From contig JAHHSL010000005.1 of the NCBI GenBank assembly GCA_020025235.1, positions 1 through 64,000 of the forward strand: 64,000 nt of DNA, in the 5' to 3' direction. The notes under the pieces were generated by a model. That model saw nothing but the letters and a program-made list of their open reading frames with translations, had not been told where the DNA came from and ran no database searches. This document shows, piece after piece, positions 8,484 through 17,860 of this stretch. How positions within the stretch are numbered: position 1 is the stretch's first letter; each line of letters opens with the position of its first letter. The DNA comes from Ruthenibacterium sp. GTDB taxonomy: Bacteria > Bacillota > Clostridia > Oscillospirales > Ruminococcaceae. A program made the translations under genes and the position numbers.

Positions 8484-10688
8484 TTATTCTTTCATCGAAA
8501 GATAAAAGCGCTTTGTCTTGCAGTCGCAGGGGGCTTCGTCCGGCAGATCGGAGGTGGAAAGCCCGATGCGCATCAGCTCGTCGCCGCCGATGACAAGGCC
8601 GGACGGCTGTACGAGATAATCGGCGTCGGGGTCAAGCCCGCGCAGGCGTACGCGCGTGAATTTTCCGCTTGCGGGCTGACGGAAGCGGTACCAGCCCACC
8701 ACGGCTTCGCGGGCATCGGGCGATACGGTCATCCAAGCTGCTTCGGCACATTCAAACGGGCTGCGCAGCCGGTAAAAATCACCGAACTGCATCAGGGCGC
8801 GGTGCTGCTTCATCCACGCGACCTGTTCGGCAATTTCGCAAAGTTCTTCCTGCGGCAGCTTTGTCAGATCCAGTTCGTACCCGAACGTGCCGAACACCGC
8901 GACGTCCGCCCGCGCCGAAAGGCTGCTGCGGCGCTGCAGCTGATGATTGGGTGAAGCCGATACATGTGCGCCCATGGACGAAACCGGATACACAAACGAG
9001 GTGCCGTACTGGATCTCCACACGCTGCATGGCGTCGGTGTTGTCGCTTGTCCAGCCCTGCGGCGCATAGTACAGCATGCCCGGGTCAAAGCGGGAGCCGC
9101 CGGACGCGCAGCTTTCAAACAGCACATTGGGAAATTCGCGCGTCAGCCGTTCGTACAGCGAATATACGCCCAGGATATAGCGGTGATAAACAGTACCCTG
9201 TTCATCGGGCGGCAGTGCGGTGCTGAAACATTCGGTAATGGAGCGGTTCATATCCCATTTAATGTAGGTGGCTTTGCTTTCGCGCAGCGCGGCAGCGATC
9301 AGATCCCCGATGTACGCAACGACTTCCGGGCGGGAATAATCGAGCACATACTGATTGCGGGTAAGACTGGGAAAACGGTCGGGATCGCGGATGATCCAAT
9401 CCGGATGCGCGCGGTAAAGCTCGCTGTCGGCGTTCACCATTTCCGGCTCGATCCAAAAGCCGAAGTCCAGTCCCAGCTCTTTCAGACGGCGCGCAAAGCC
9501 GCCCAGCCCATTGGGAAAGCGCTCTTTGTTGTACCACCAGTCACCGAGGCCTGCGCAGTCGTTTGTGCGCGCACCGAACCACCCGTCATCCAGAACGAAC
9601 AGCTCGATGCCGACGTCGGCGGCTCTGCGGGCAAGGTCCATCAGCTTTTCTTCGTCGAAATCGAAATAGGCGGCCTCCCAGCTGTTGATGAGGATCGGCC
9701 GCGGACGGTCGCGCCATGTGCCGCGCGCAAGACGCGAACGGTACAGATGATGAAACACGCCGCTCATGCCGGAAAGCCCGCTGTCGGAATAGACGGCCAC
9801 GGCTTCGGGCGTGGTGAAGCTTTCGCCCGGGCGCAGCGGCCACGAAAAGCCGTCCGGATGAATACCGAGCATCACGCGGCTGACGTCGAAGGCGTCCACC
9901 TCGGTCTGCGCAAGGAAATTGCCGCTGTAAACAAGGCTGAAGCCATAGGCTTCGCCGGAATATTCGGTCGTTTCAGGGCGCACCAGTGCAAGGAACGGAT
10001 TGTGCACAGCGCTCGAGCAGCCGCGGCGGCTGTAAATGCGCTGGATGCCGCCCGAAAGTGCGGTGCGCTGCACGGCGCGTTCACGCGCCCATGTGCCGGA
10101 AAGGCGGATCATTTCAAAGTCCTTATCGGGGAAATCAATGGATGCGCTCATCGCACGTTCCAGTACCAGTGTCTGCGTGCCGTGGTTTTCAAACCGCACG
10201 CTGCGGGCAACGGCGTCAAAATCGCGGAAGATCGTGTAAGTAAGCGTGAGCGACGCCTGCGTTTTTTCGTCGAACAGCTCCAGCTCCAGCGTGTCGGCTT
10301 CGTCGTCCGATTCCGTGTAGGTGGCGGGCAGGCCGGGCAGCTTCGGCTTTCCCCGGGAAATGCGGTGCGAGCGGCAGCGGAATTCGGAAACCGTGCTGCC
10401 GGTTTCGCGGCGCACCGAATACGCAGGCTCGCGCAGATCGCCGTGGCCGAAATTCGGGTATTCCTGCCGCAGCTGATCCATGGAAAACGAGGGGCGGTCG
10501 GGAAAGCAGTAGGGCGACATCACGCGGCAGCTGTATTCGATAAGATGCGCAAACGAAGCGCGGTCGCGCACTGCCTTGCCGAAATAGATGTGACCGGGTT
10601 CGCCGTTATCCAGAATGGATAGGATATAGCTGATCCTGCCGTTCGTCAAATGAAATTCGCGGCTTTCTTCATGGTAAAAAACAGACAT
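8484..10688 (-). CDS. GH36 alpha-galactosidase
   Basis: 734 residues, the usual length for bacterial cytoplasmic GH36 enzymes, and no signal peptide. An N-terminal beta-sandwich (to about 310) precedes the TIM barrel. The barrel has WEAAYFDFDE, LDDGWFGAR, nucleophile D479 in YIKWDMNRS and acid/base D549 in the CASGG...GWTSDNTDA region. The start is the ATG of MSVFYHEE, 9 bases after AGGAGG; an in-frame ATG 9 bases upstream abuts that site and is less likely. It removes alpha-1,6- or alpha-1,3-galactose from oligosaccharides such as melibiose or raffinose. Oddly, it follows the deo genes on the same strand. Confidence 0.93.
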   Translation of the reverse strand: MSVFYHEESREFHLTNGRISYILSILDNGEPGHIYFGKAVRDRASFAHLIEYSCRVMSPYCFPDRPSFSMDQLRQEYPNFGHGDLREPAYSVRRETGSTVSEFRCRSHRISRGKPKLPGLPATYTESDDEADTLELELFDEKTQASLTLTYTIFRDFDAVARSVRFENHGTQTLVLERAMSASIDFPDKDFEMIRLSGTWARERAVQRTALSGGIQRIYSRRGCSSAVHNPFLALVRPETTEYSGEAYGFSLVYSGNFLAQTEVDAFDVSRVMLGIHPDGFSWPLRPGESFTTPEAVAVYSDSGLSGMSGVFHHLYRSRLARGTWRDRPRPILINSWEAAYFDFDEEKLMDLARRAADVGIELFVLDDGWFGARTNDCAGLGDWWYNKERFPNGLGGFARRLKELGLDFGFWIEPEMVNADSELYRAHPDWIIRDPDRFPSLTRNQYVLDYSRPEVVAYIGDLIAAALRESKATYIKWDMNRSITECFSTALPPDEQGTVYHRYILGVYSLYERLTREFPNVLFESCASGGSRFDPGMLYYAPQGWTSDNTDAMQRVEIQYGTSFVYPVSSMGAHVSASPNHQLQRRSSLSARADVAVFGTFGYELDLTKLPQEELCEIAEQVAWMKQHRALMQFGDFYRLRSPFECAEAAWMTVSPDAREAVVGWYRFRQPASGKFTRVRLRGLDPDADYLVQPSGLVIGGDELMRIGLSTSDLPDEAPCDCKTKRFYLSMKE

Positions 10689-10713
10689 GGGATTCATCCT
10701 CCTGCCGATATGC

Positions 10714-10748
10714 AAAGGGCCGCCGGAACAGTGTCCGGCGGCTTTTTG
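10714..10748 (-). terminator. Hairpin between deoC and alpha-galactosidase
   Basis: GCCGCCGGA pairs with TCCGGCGGC around a 6-base loop. The T-run is good on the plus strand (CTTTTTG) but short on the minus strand (CCCTTTGC). It may only partly terminate deo transcription before the alpha-galactosidase. Confidence 0.5.
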
Positions 10749-10776
10749 TACGGATGTTCGGGCTGCGGTGCGGGGG

Positions 10777-11424
10777 TCAGCCCTTCATGGCCTTGACAAG
10801 ACGGCTTGTGCCCAGACGGTCGGCGCCAAGACGCAGGAAGTCCTCGGCGTCTTCAAAACCGGCGATGCCGCCCGCAGCCTTGATCTTGACGTCGGGGCCG
10901 ACGTGGCGGGCAAACAGGGCAACGTCCTCACGCGTTGCGCCCGCGCCGCCGAAGCCGGTGGAGGTCTTGATGTAATCGGCGCCGGATGCGGTGACGATTT
11001 CGCACATCTTGACCTTTTCTTCTTCCGTCAGCAGGCAGGTTTCGATGATGACCTTCAGCAGCTTGCCGCCGCAGGCGTCCTTTATGGCCTTGATCTCGTC
11101 GAGCACAGCGTCCCATTTGCCGTCCTTTACCCAGCCGAGGTTGATGACCATATCGATTTCCTCTGCGCCGTTTTTTACGGCGTCCTGCGTCATAAAGCAT
11201 TTTGCGGCAGTGGTGTCATAGCCGTTGGGAAAGCCGATCACCGTGCAGATCGGCAGCCTGCCGTTCACATATTCGGCGGCCTGCTTCACATAGCTTGCGG
11301 GGATGCAGGCGCTGGCGCAGTGGTATTCCATGGCGTCGTCGCAGGTCTTGCGGATCTCCTCCCACGTTGCGGTCTGGCTCAGCAGGGTGTGATCGACTTT
11401 GTTCAAAATTTCAAATTTATCCAT
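10777..11424 (-). CDS. deoC: Deoxyribose-phosphate aldolase
   Basis: 215 residues. Schiff-base lysine K153 lies in [11 protein letters not shown] and the second lysine K182 in IKAAGGI, both as expected for DeoC. It splits 2-deoxyribose 5-phosphate into glyceraldehyde 3-phosphate and acetaldehyde, the last step of deoxynucleoside use. It lies 24 bases after deoB with AAAGGA before the start. Third gene of udp-deoB-deoC. Confidence 0.96.
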   Translation of the reverse strand: MDKFEILNKVDHTLLSQTATWEEIRKTCDDAMEYHCASACIPASYVKQAAEYVNGRLPICTVIGFPNGYDTTAAKCFMTQDAVKNGAEEIDMVINLGWVKDGKWDAVLDEIKAIKDACGGKLLKVIIETCLLTEEEKVKMCEIVTASGADYIKTSTGFGGAGATREDVALFARHVGPDVKIKAAGGIAGFEDAEDFLRLGADRLGTSRLVKAMKG

Positions 11425-11448
11425 AATTCCAATTCCTTTCAGTTGCGG

Positions 11449-12636
11449 TCAAAGCATTTGCAGCAGCGAAGTGCCGATGCAGTTTTCCGGCATGGCGACG
11501 TCGAAGTTATCTGCGATCGTTGCGCCGATGACGGCAAAGGTCTCCTGTTCGGGCAGTGCGCCGCCCTGACGCATCGAGGGCGACCATGCAAGGAAGGGCA
11601 CCTTTTCGCGGGTGTGGTCGGTGCCGGTATAGGTGGGGTCGTTGCCGTGGTCGGCCGTCAGGATCAGCAGATCGTCCGCATGCAGCGCGGGCATCAGTTC
11701 GCCCAGCTTTACGTCAAAGCGTTCGATCTCATCCGCATAGCCCTGCACGTTGCGGCGGTGTCCCCAAAGGGCGTCGAAATCGACAAGGTTTGTAAAGCAC
11801 AGACCCTTGAAATCGGATTTCGCCAGTTCGATCGTCTGTTCCATGCCGTGCACGGAGGACTTCGATTTGTTGGAAGCCGTCAGCCCTTCGCCGTCAAAGA
11901 TATCATAGATCTTGCCTACGGAGATCACGTCCAGCCCGCTGTCCTTCAGCGCGTTGAGCACCGTGCGGCCGTAAGGCTTGAGCGCGTAATCGTGGCGGTT
12001 TGCCGTGCGGACAAATTCGCCCTTCTTTTTGCCGGTGTACGGGCGTGCGATCACGCGGCCTACCTTCCATTCGTCGCGCATCGTAAGTTCGCGCGCGATC
12101 TCGCAGTAATGATACAGATTTTCAAGCCCCATGGTCTCCTCATTGCCGCAGATCTGCAGAACGGAATCGGCAGAGGTGTAAACGATCAGATGACCCGTTG
12201 CGATCTCTTCTTCGGCAAGCTCGTCCAAAATCTCGGTGCCGCTGGCGCTTTTGTTGCCGATGATGACGCGCCCCGTCCGGCGGGAAAGCTCGTCGATCAG
12301 CTCCTGCGGGAAGCCCGTTTCCGTAAAGGTCTGGAACGGGGTGGTGATGTGAAGACCCATCATCTCCCAGTGGCCGGTCATGGTATCCTTGCCGCGGCTT
12401 TTTTCGCACAGGGCGGCATATTTTGCAAGCGGCTTTTCCGCCGGGGCAACGCCGCACAGTTCTTTCAGGTTGCCGATGCCGAGCTTGTGCAGATTCGGGA
12501 TGTTCAGATTTTTGGCGTGCTGCGCGATATGCCCGAGGGTATCCACGCCGACGTCGCCGTACTGTTCGGAATCCGCCATGGCGCCGATGCCAAGGGAATC
12601 CAGAACGACTACAAAGATTCGTTTATATTTTTTCAT
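11449..12636 (-). CDS. deoB: Phosphopentomutase
   Basis: 395 residues, full length. The alkaline-phosphatase superfamily metal site is visible ([15 protein letters not shown] at the N-terminus, [13 protein letters not shown] near the C-terminus), and the phosphoacceptor threonine probably lies in GVDTLGH. It converts (deoxy)ribose 1-phosphate to 5-phosphate and so links the phosphorylase upstream to DeoC downstream. It begins 11 bases after udp, so the genes are cotranscribed. The cytoplasmic enzyme needs divalent metal. Confidence 0.96.
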   Translation of the reverse strand: MKKYKRIFVVVLDSLGIGAMADSEQYGDVGVDTLGHIAQHAKNLNIPNLHKLGIGNLKELCGVAPAEKPLAKYAALCEKSRGKDTMTGHWEMMGLHITTPFQTFTETGFPQELIDELSRRTGRVIIGNKSASGTEILDELAEEEIATGHLIVYTSADSVLQICGNEETMGLENLYHYCEIARELTMRDEWKVGRVIARPYTGKKKGEFVRTANRHDYALKPYGRTVLNALKDSGLDVISVGKIYDIFDGEGLTASNKSKSSVHGMEQTIELAKSDFKGLCFTNLVDFDALWGHRRNVQGYADEIERFDVKLGELMPALHADDLLILTADHGNDPTYTGTDHTREKVPFLAWSPSMRQGGALPEQETFAVIGATIADNFDVAMPENCIGTSLLQML

Positions 12637-12647
12637 AGCATTTTCCT

Positions 12648-13424
12648 TTACTTGCGGTCAGCTGCGATCAGTTTGCGCAGTGCGCCCACGGCGACCCTGA
12701 TCGCGGCTTCGGTATCGTGTACGATCGGGTTTTCCAGCCCCGCAGCCTGACGCTCCTGATTGCCGACAACCAGAAAATCAGAACCGCAGCGCACCCGCAA
12801 ATGGCTTGCCGCAATGAACAGCGCGGCGGATTCCATTTCGGACGCCTTGCAGCCAAGGCGCTTCCATGCCTCCCATTTATTCAGCAGCTCATAGCTCACG
12901 GGCATGCGCTCGGGCTCGTGCTGGCCGTAAAAGGCGTCTTTACATTCCACAACGCCGGCATGGCAGGTGTAGCCAAGCTCTCTGCCCGAAGCGACCAGTG
13001 CGTTCGTCACGTCAAGATCCGCCACGGCAGGAAATTCGATCGGGGCGTATTCCTTGCTGGTGCCCTCCATGCGGATCGCGCCGGTGGCAATGACGATATC
13101 GCCGCCCTTGACGTCCAGCTCCATGCCGCCGCAGGTGCCCACGCGGATGAAGGTATCTGCGCCGCACCGGACAAGCTCTTCCATGGCGATCGAAGCAGAA
13201 GGCCCGCCGATGCCCGTGGACGTGACGCTTACCTTTTCGCCGTCCAGATAGCCGGTATAGGTGACGTATTCGCGGCTGTCCGCAACAAGCTGTGCGTTAT
13301 CAAAATGTTCTGCGATTTTTTTGCAGCGCTTGGGGTCGCCGGGCAAAAGCACATAGCGCCCGACGTCGCCTTTGCGGATCTGCAGATGATACTGTAACCC
13401 GATTTCTCCGGAATAGTTTTGCAT
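12648..13424 (-). CDS. udp: Uridine phosphorylase
   Basis: 258 residues, NP-1 family. Phosphate-binding GDPKRC, the [16 protein letters not shown] loop, [20 protein letters not shown] and EMESAALF all match uridine phosphorylases rather than purine-specific PNP. A glutamine follows DAFYG where Udp enzymes bind uracil. It cleaves uridine or deoxyuridine to the base and (deoxy)ribose 1-phosphate. First gene of the operon, with AAAGGAGCG before the ATG, its own promoter at 13475-13503 and an operator cluster over the start region. Confidence 0.9.
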   Translation of the reverse strand: MQNYSGEIGLQYHLQIRKGDVGRYVLLPGDPKRCKKIAEHFDNAQLVADSREYVTYTGYLDGEKVSVTSTGIGGPSASIAMEELVRCGADTFIRVGTCGGMELDVKGGDIVIATGAIRMEGTSKEYAPIEFPAVADLDVTNALVASGRELGYTCHAGVVECKDAFYGQHEPERMPVSYELLNKWEAWKRLGCKASEMESAALFIAASHLRVRCGSDFLVVGNQERQAAGLENPIVHDTEAAIRVAVGALRKLIAADRK

Positions 13425-13439
13425 ATTTCATCGCTCCTT

Positions 13440-13473
13440 TATACTTGTACAGCGTGTATTTTATACCTGTATA
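13440..13473. promoter_or_regulatory. Operator cluster over the udp-deo transcription start
   Basis: TATACTTGTACA (13440-13451) and TATACCTGTATA (13462-13473) share the pattern TATACNTGTAYA at a 22-base interval. Between and overlapping them is TGTATTTTATACC (13455-13467). The cluster lies just downstream of the -10, where a repressor would block transcription. The adjacent GntR/HutC protein is the obvious candidate. Confidence 0.55.
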
Positions 13474-13474
13474 T

Positions 13475-13503
13475 ATTTTACACGCCGATCGCCCGGATTT
13501 CAA
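13475..13503 (-). promoter_or_regulatory. Promoter of the udp-deoB-deoC operon
   Basis: On the minus strand TTGAAA (13498-13503) and TAAAAT (13475-13480) are separated by 17 bases. Confidence 0.7.
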
Positions 13504-13517
13504 GATTCAACTTATAC

Positions 13518-13559
13518 AAAAAACAAAACCGGCTTCTGGATAAAAATTCGGAAAAAGCC
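13518..13559 (-). terminator. Weak terminator after the GntR regulator
   Basis: On the minus strand GGCTT and AAGCC form a short stem, followed by a T-rich tract with two T-runs. It probably ends the regulator transcript before the udp promoter. Confidence 0.4.
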
Positions 13560-13640
13560 CTTGAAACTGCGTATTTGCGCATATTCGGCATATGGTGCGC
13601 CCTGGCTTTACAGCCGCCGTCTGCGCAAAAGGCTGTGCGC

Positions 13641-14378
13641 TTATTTGGAAAGGGAAATTTCCATTTTGAAGCGGTCGATCGGGATATAGTGCTTGGATGC
13701 GGCAAGCACGGTGCCGCCTTCGGTGCGGATCGTCTCCTGGATCAGGATAAAGGACGAGGATTCCGAAATCGTATACTGGGCGGCGGTGAAATTGCCGGCA
13801 GAGGAATGGGAAAAGGTGCACTCGGTCGCGATGCGGCGGGTGTAGATGCCTTCCTCCAGAAAATCCAGCAGGCTTTCGGGGCAGCCAAGGTCGATGCCTT
13901 CCTTGCCGATGACCTCAATGGGCACAAAGCTCAGCGAATAGGCGCACGGCTTTGCGGCGTGGCGGTACCAGCGGTCGACAATGACAACGGCGGCAGATTT
14001 CTGCGCGATCGCCTTGGTGATCGCGCCGGTGGGCGGTTCGATGCGCAGGGCGATCTCCACATCGTCCAGCGTTTCCATGCAGCATTTGCGCACGGGATGC
14101 CCGATCGTTTCCATGCCGGAGGATGGCACGTTTGCGTTTTCTTCGTTGACAAAGCTGCCGATGCCCGAACGGTTGGTGATGAGGTTATCCTCCTGCAGAA
14201 GGGCAAGCGCCTTGCGCAGCGTCATGCGGCTGACGTCCATTTGCTCGGCAAGATCCGTTTCCGAGGGAAGCTGGCTTCCCGGCGGGTACGTCCGATTCTG
14301 GATCATCTCGTAAAGCCGGTCATAGACCCGGATATATTTTAGCTTTTTTTCCTTGATGTTATTCGTCTGCGTGCTCAT
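13641..14378 (-). CDS. GntR family (HutC/UTRA) transcriptional regulator
   Basis: 245 residues. The N-terminal winged helix-turn-helix covers about residues 15-80 (YDRLYEMIQNRTYPPGSQLP, then VSRMTLRKALALLQ). A UTRA effector domain of about 150 residues follows. The start is MSTQTNN with GGAGAG upstream; a -10-like TATAAT is at 14436-14441 without a clear -35. It lies 216 bases upstream of udp on the same strand, and operator-like palindromes overlap the udp start site. I infer that it represses nucleoside catabolism, perhaps with a sugar phosphate as inducer. It could instead control the GH20 gene upstream. Confidence 0.88.
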   Translation of the reverse strand: MSTQTNNIKEKKLKYIRVYDRLYEMIQNRTYPPGSQLPSETDLAEQMDVSRMTLRKALALLQEDNLITNRSGIGSFVNEENANVPSSGMETIGHPVRKCCMETLDDVEIALRIEPPTGAITKAIAQKSAAVVIVDRWYRHAAKPCAYSLSFVPIEVIGKEGIDLGCPESLLDFLEEGIYTRRIATECTFSHSSAGNFTAAQYTISESSSFILIQETIRTEGGTVLAASKHYIPIDRFKMEISLSK

Positions 14379-14466
14379 GCAAGGCTCTCCTTCATTCCCG
14401 GCCGGGCGTGTCGATCGGTGCGGCCGTTCGCCTTCATTATACAACGGATCGCCGAAATCCGCCACC

Positions 14467-14505
14467 CAAAAACCGCGCGGGCAGAAAACATGCACCGCGC
14501 GGTTT
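14467..14505 (-). terminator. Terminator after the GH20 gene
   Basis: AAACCGCGCGG pairs with CCGCGCGGTTT, followed on the minus strand by TTTTTGGG. Confidence 0.8.
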
Positions 14506-14533
14506 GGAATACTGCTGCAGAAAAGCGTCTGCG

Positions 14534-16396
14534 TCAGACATTGCAGGCAGAGACACAGTCGCTCCACGAAACACAGATATTAAATTTGCCCTCTTCATCG
14601 GAAAGGCAGCGCAGCTTCGGGCAGAAAAGCGTTTCCAGTGTGTTCGCTTCGCCGCGCGCAAACTTTTGCATCTGCCGTGCGGCAGTTTCAAAGCGTCCGG
14701 CAAGGGCAGACATGCGCATATCCAGTACCTCGAAGCCGTAGGGCTTGTTGGTGGACGTCCACAGGGTTTCCCATGCGGTTTTGAGCGCGCGTGTCTCGTC
14801 GGCGCACTGTGCGGCAAGCGCGGCAAAGGCTTCGGCGTTTTCCGGCACGGCGGCGGGGGCCTGTTCGTGCCAGCGGCATTTTACGGCAAGCAGACGCGCC
14901 AGCTGTTCATAAAAACGGTACATCGCCTCAAAGCAGGGACATTCGCTGGTGTCTTTGGCGTAAAATTCGGCAAGTGCTTCATAATGGCCCGAAAGGGTGA
15001 GCTGTGCGGTATCCTTTGCAAAAAGGGGCACAAGCGGGTCCTGATACAGCAGGAATTTGGCACTGTTTGCGGGATAGGGCGGGGTTTTGCACGCGGTGAC
15101 GCCCGGAACCGTGTTGAAAGCATCCAGTGTCGCAAATGCGGCGGGGTCTTCGCCCGTGCAGGCGGCAAAGCGTTCGGCAAGCCATGCTTCGTCCATGCTT
15201 CCGGTGTAATCGTATTCGGCATACAGCTGCATGCCGTACAGCGCGGCAAGGACGTTGGTTTCCCCGCCGTTATCGCCCCATGCGGTGGCAAGGACGGAAC
15301 GGATGCCGTTTTCTTCGCACGCGCGCAGTGCGCTGGCAGAGGCGGTGCGCATCTTGGAATAGCAGGGTGCGGGGCCGACCCACGTCCAAAGCCCGCCCGC
15401 GAACAGGATTTCCGAACGGAACTGCCGGTGGGCGCGGATGAGCCGTGCGTAATCGTCATACTCGTTGTGGGAATAATCCCAGTAGATGAGCGGGACATCG
15501 GGCGGCGCCGCGTCCAGGATCGCCTGCGGGATCGTTTCGGGAACATCGTAATACAATCCGCTGGGGGAGGCGGCACGCAGGTACATATCGCTCCAGATCA
15601 TAGGCTGCATGCCGTATTTATGCGCAATTTCGCACACGCGGGAAAGGTGGCGCGCCATAAGCTCGTGCGGGGGAACGATCTTGTTTTTGAAGCGGAAGTT
15701 CCCGTGCCCGAGCATGAACGCTTCGTCCATGCCGATGTGGATGCGCTTTGTGGTAAAGCAGTCGTGCAGCGCACAGAACATTCTGTCGATCAGCTCATAG
15801 GTCTTTTCTTCGCCGACCATTAAAATATCGTTGGTGTCACGCAGATCGGGGTCCACCTGCGTCCAGTGCAGTGCGCGTTCCAGATGCGCAAGGGTCTGGA
15901 TGCACGGCACAAGCTCGATGCCGAGCTGTGCGGCATACCGGTCCAGACTGCGCAGTTCATCGGCGCAGTAGCGCCCGCGCAGATAGCCGAAGTACGGGTA
16001 TTCGGGGATCTCGTAGGTATCCTCGGTGTAAAGCATCAGGGTATCCAGCCCCATAAGCGCCATTTTGCGCAGGATGCGCTGCACGGCTTCGACGGTGGGC
16101 ACGGCATTGCGTGAACAATCCAGCATTGCGCCGTTGTGTTCAAATGCGGGCGGCCGCCGCAGCGTAAAGCGGGCAGAGGTTTTCAGATACGACAGTGCGC
16201 GGAAAAACTGGCACGGGGCGGTGTATTCCACCCGCAGCGTTTCGCCGTCCGCTTCGGCAAAGAACGCCTGCCCGCGCTTTGCCAGGATGCGCACGCCGGT
16301 TTCGGCGGGGCAAAAGCCCTCGTGCGCGCACAGCTCCTGCATCCCCTGCTGCAGTTCCTGCGGGATGCTTTCCAGAACGATCGGTACATTTTTCAT
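14534..16396 (-). CDS. GH20 family beta-N-acetylhexosaminidase-like enzyme
   Basis: 620 residues. A short N-terminal domain (to about 80) precedes the GH20 TIM barrel, which opens with FEHNGAMLDCSRN. The catalytic D224-E225 pair lies in RIHIGMDEAFMLGHG. A C-terminal helical region of about 200 residues follows. There is no signal peptide, so it acts in the cytoplasm on imported GlcNAc- or GalNAc-capped oligosaccharides. The start is MKNVPIV because AAGGGAGTG lies upstream. It has its own promoter and terminator, so it is monocistronic. The exact linkage specificity cannot be read from sequence. Confidence 0.88.
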   Translation of the reverse strand: MKNVPIVLESIPQELQQGMQELCAHEGFCPAETGVRILAKRGQAFFAEADGETLRVEYTAPCQFFRALSYLKTSARFTLRRPPAFEHNGAMLDCSRNAVPTVEAVQRILRKMALMGLDTLMLYTEDTYEIPEYPYFGYLRGRYCADELRSLDRYAAQLGIELVPCIQTLAHLERALHWTQVDPDLRDTNDILMVGEEKTYELIDRMFCALHDCFTTKRIHIGMDEAFMLGHGNFRFKNKIVPPHELMARHLSRVCEIAHKYGMQPMIWSDMYLRAASPSGLYYDVPETIPQAILDAAPPDVPLIYWDYSHNEYDDYARLIRAHRQFRSEILFAGGLWTWVGPAPCYSKMRTASASALRACEENGIRSVLATAWGDNGGETNVLAALYGMQLYAEYDYTGSMDEAWLAERFAACTGEDPAAFATLDAFNTVPGVTACKTPPYPANSAKFLLYQDPLVPLFAKDTAQLTLSGHYEALAEFYAKDTSECPCFEAMYRFYEQLARLLAVKCRWHEQAPAAVPENAEAFAALAAQCADETRALKTAWETLWTSTNKPYGFEVLDMRMSALAGRFETAARQMQKFARGEANTLETLFCPKLRCLSDEEGKFNICVSWSDCVSACNV

Positions 16397-16564
16397 CTTG
16401 AACACTCCCTTTTGGATCAAATAAAAATACACAGCCCGGCAAAGAAAAGCCGCCTGTGAAAATGACCTTGTTGCAGACGATCTGCGGCAAAAGCGCCGTA
16501 TGCTCCGCTGTTTTGCGCCGGTAAAAACAGCGCCGGGACGCGGAAATCACCCATGAACGGCTAA

Positions 16565-16593
16565 ATTATACAAGGATGACAAAATAAAGTCAA
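16565..16593 (-). promoter_or_regulatory. Promoter of the GH20 gene
   Basis: On the minus strand TTGACT (16588-16593) and TATAAT (16565-16570) have a 17-base spacer. The leader is about 160 bases. Apart from this and the terminator at 16787, I see nothing defined in the gene-free stretch 16397-16866. Confidence 0.75.
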
Positions 16594-16786
16594 TCGGTTT
16601 CTTAAATTTTGATGCATTTGAATAAAGAAAAGCGAAAAAATTGACGATTTGTACCGTTTTGTACGCAGGGCAGGGCGCTTTTCCCAAAACGGCCCCTGAC
16701 GTCTTTTCAATCAAGGGGCAGGAAGTGCACATCACACGCTTCGGCACGGGCCGCAGGGGCGTTCCCCGAAGCTGAAATAAAACAAT

Positions 16787-16842
16787 CAAAAACAGGCATG
16801 CCCGCGGGTGCAGTTCCTTTCCCGGGGCATGCCTGTTTTATT
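16787..16842. terminator. Terminator after the creatininase-family gene
   Basis: AAACAGGCATGCCC pairs with GGGGCATGCCTGTTT around a ~20-base loop. T-runs lie on both sides; on the minus strand it ends the gene at 16867. Confidence 0.8.
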
Positions 16843-16866
16843 TTCTGCGGATCGGCTGTGCGGGGA

Positions 16867-17739
16867 TCACTCGCGGGTGTTCCACGCGGCGGGCATCCAC
16901 GGGCAGCGCTCCATAAGCTCTGCTTCAAAGCGGTGCAGATCGCGCATGTCCGCCACCACCTTCGGCATATCCATGCGCGCGGCAAGGGCTTCGATCAGCG
17001 CTCTGCCCTGCGCGGCAAGCTCGGCGCGGCGCTCGGCGGTCGGGATCTGCGGGGTGGGCAGATGATCCTTCGGGTCGCCGAAGCAGTAGCCGATGCTGCC
17101 GCTCTGATAGGCAAGGCCGAACAGCTCGCGGAACGGTGCGACCGTCTGCGGCTGGGTGTGATAATATTCGGTGGTAAGGGGCACGTCCTCGATGCGGCCG
17201 AGGATATCGTATGCGCCGACAAAAAGGCTGTTGAAGATATCGTTGAACGCCTTCGGGTCTGCCGCCCCGTCCTTGGGCACAAACAGATCCTTTGCCTTGC
17301 CAAACATCTGCATGCACAGATCCATGTACAGGATCGGCACGCCGGTTTCATCGAAGAAATCACGCACCATGGGGCTGCACGTCATGTGGGCGGGGCCGTG
17401 CAGGCTGATGTAGATCTGCCGTTTGAAGCCCTGCCGCAGCAGGCTGCGCGCGATCGCGCCCAGATAATCCATGCCCTGCCGGATGCTCACCTGTGTGGTG
17501 CCGCGCCCGTTTGCGGTGGCGCCGGCGTAAAAGTACGGCAGATTCGGCAGGACAAGCCCGTCGCAGGCCTCCGCCATTTTCAGGGCAATGGCCTCACTGA
17601 CGACGGTTTCGCAGTCCATCGGCAGCCCGCCGTGCATTTCGACCGTGCCGACGGGCACGATGATGATATCGTTTCGTTCCAGATAGGCTTCGGCCTCGCT
17701 GTTCAAAAGGCGCGGCAGAAAACGGGTGCGCATTTCCAT
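16867..17739 (-). CDS. Creatininase family protein (metal-dependent amidohydrolase)
   Basis: 290 residues. Metal-ligand residues of the family are visible: E34, H36 and D42 in VPVGTVEMHGGLPMDCET, then a histidine in the ISLHGPAHM segment. The family includes creatininase, mycofactocin MftE and FAPy deformylases, so the name does not fix the substrate. GGAGG precedes the ATG. A terminator for the upstream YcxB-like gene ends only about 43 bases before it, so it may rely on readthrough or on a promoter I cannot see. Its lone position gives no further clue. Confidence 0.8.
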   Translation of the reverse strand: MEMRTRFLPRLLNSEAEAYLERNDIIIVPVGTVEMHGGLPMDCETVVSEAIALKMAEACDGLVLPNLPYFYAGATANGRGTTQVSIRQGMDYLGAIARSLLRQGFKRQIYISLHGPAHMTCSPMVRDFFDETGVPILYMDLCMQMFGKAKDLFVPKDGAADPKAFNDIFNSLFVGAYDILGRIEDVPLTTEYYHTQPQTVAPFRELFGLAYQSGSIGYCFGDPKDHLPTPQIPTAERRAELAAQGRALIEALAARMDMPKVVADMRDLHRFEAELMERCPWMPAAWNTRE

Positions 17740-17781
17740 AAAAAACCTCCATAAAGCTGGTGCGGGCGCAAAAAGCCCGCG

Positions 17782-17812
17782 TAAAAAAAGCCCCCGCCGA
17801 AAAGCGGGGGCG
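17782..17812 (-). terminator. Terminator after the YcxB-like gene
   Basis: GCCCCCGC pairs with GCGGGGGC around CGAAAA, followed on the minus strand by a 7-T run. A smaller hairpin (GCGGGC/GCCCGC) follows at about 17762-17780. Confidence 0.8.
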
Positions 17813-17860
17813 CAAAGCGGCGTAAAAAGCGGTGCGTGCCGGACGGACAGCCCCTGCGGG

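Noticed and set aside
8964..10622. 552-codon plus-strand frame opposite the alpha-galactosidase
   Set aside because: Shadow of a gene with clear catalytic motifs; no start signal.
10687..12750. Long open frame on the plus strand (687 codons) opposite deoC and deoB
   Set aside because: It mirrors two certain genes, has no ribosome site and gives a low-complexity His/Gly/Ala-rich product. It results from GC-rich codon use.
16397..16866. Possible small genes in the long spacer between GH20 and creatininase genes
   Set aside because: Frames here are short, lack ribosome sites and overlap the GH20 promoter and a terminator.
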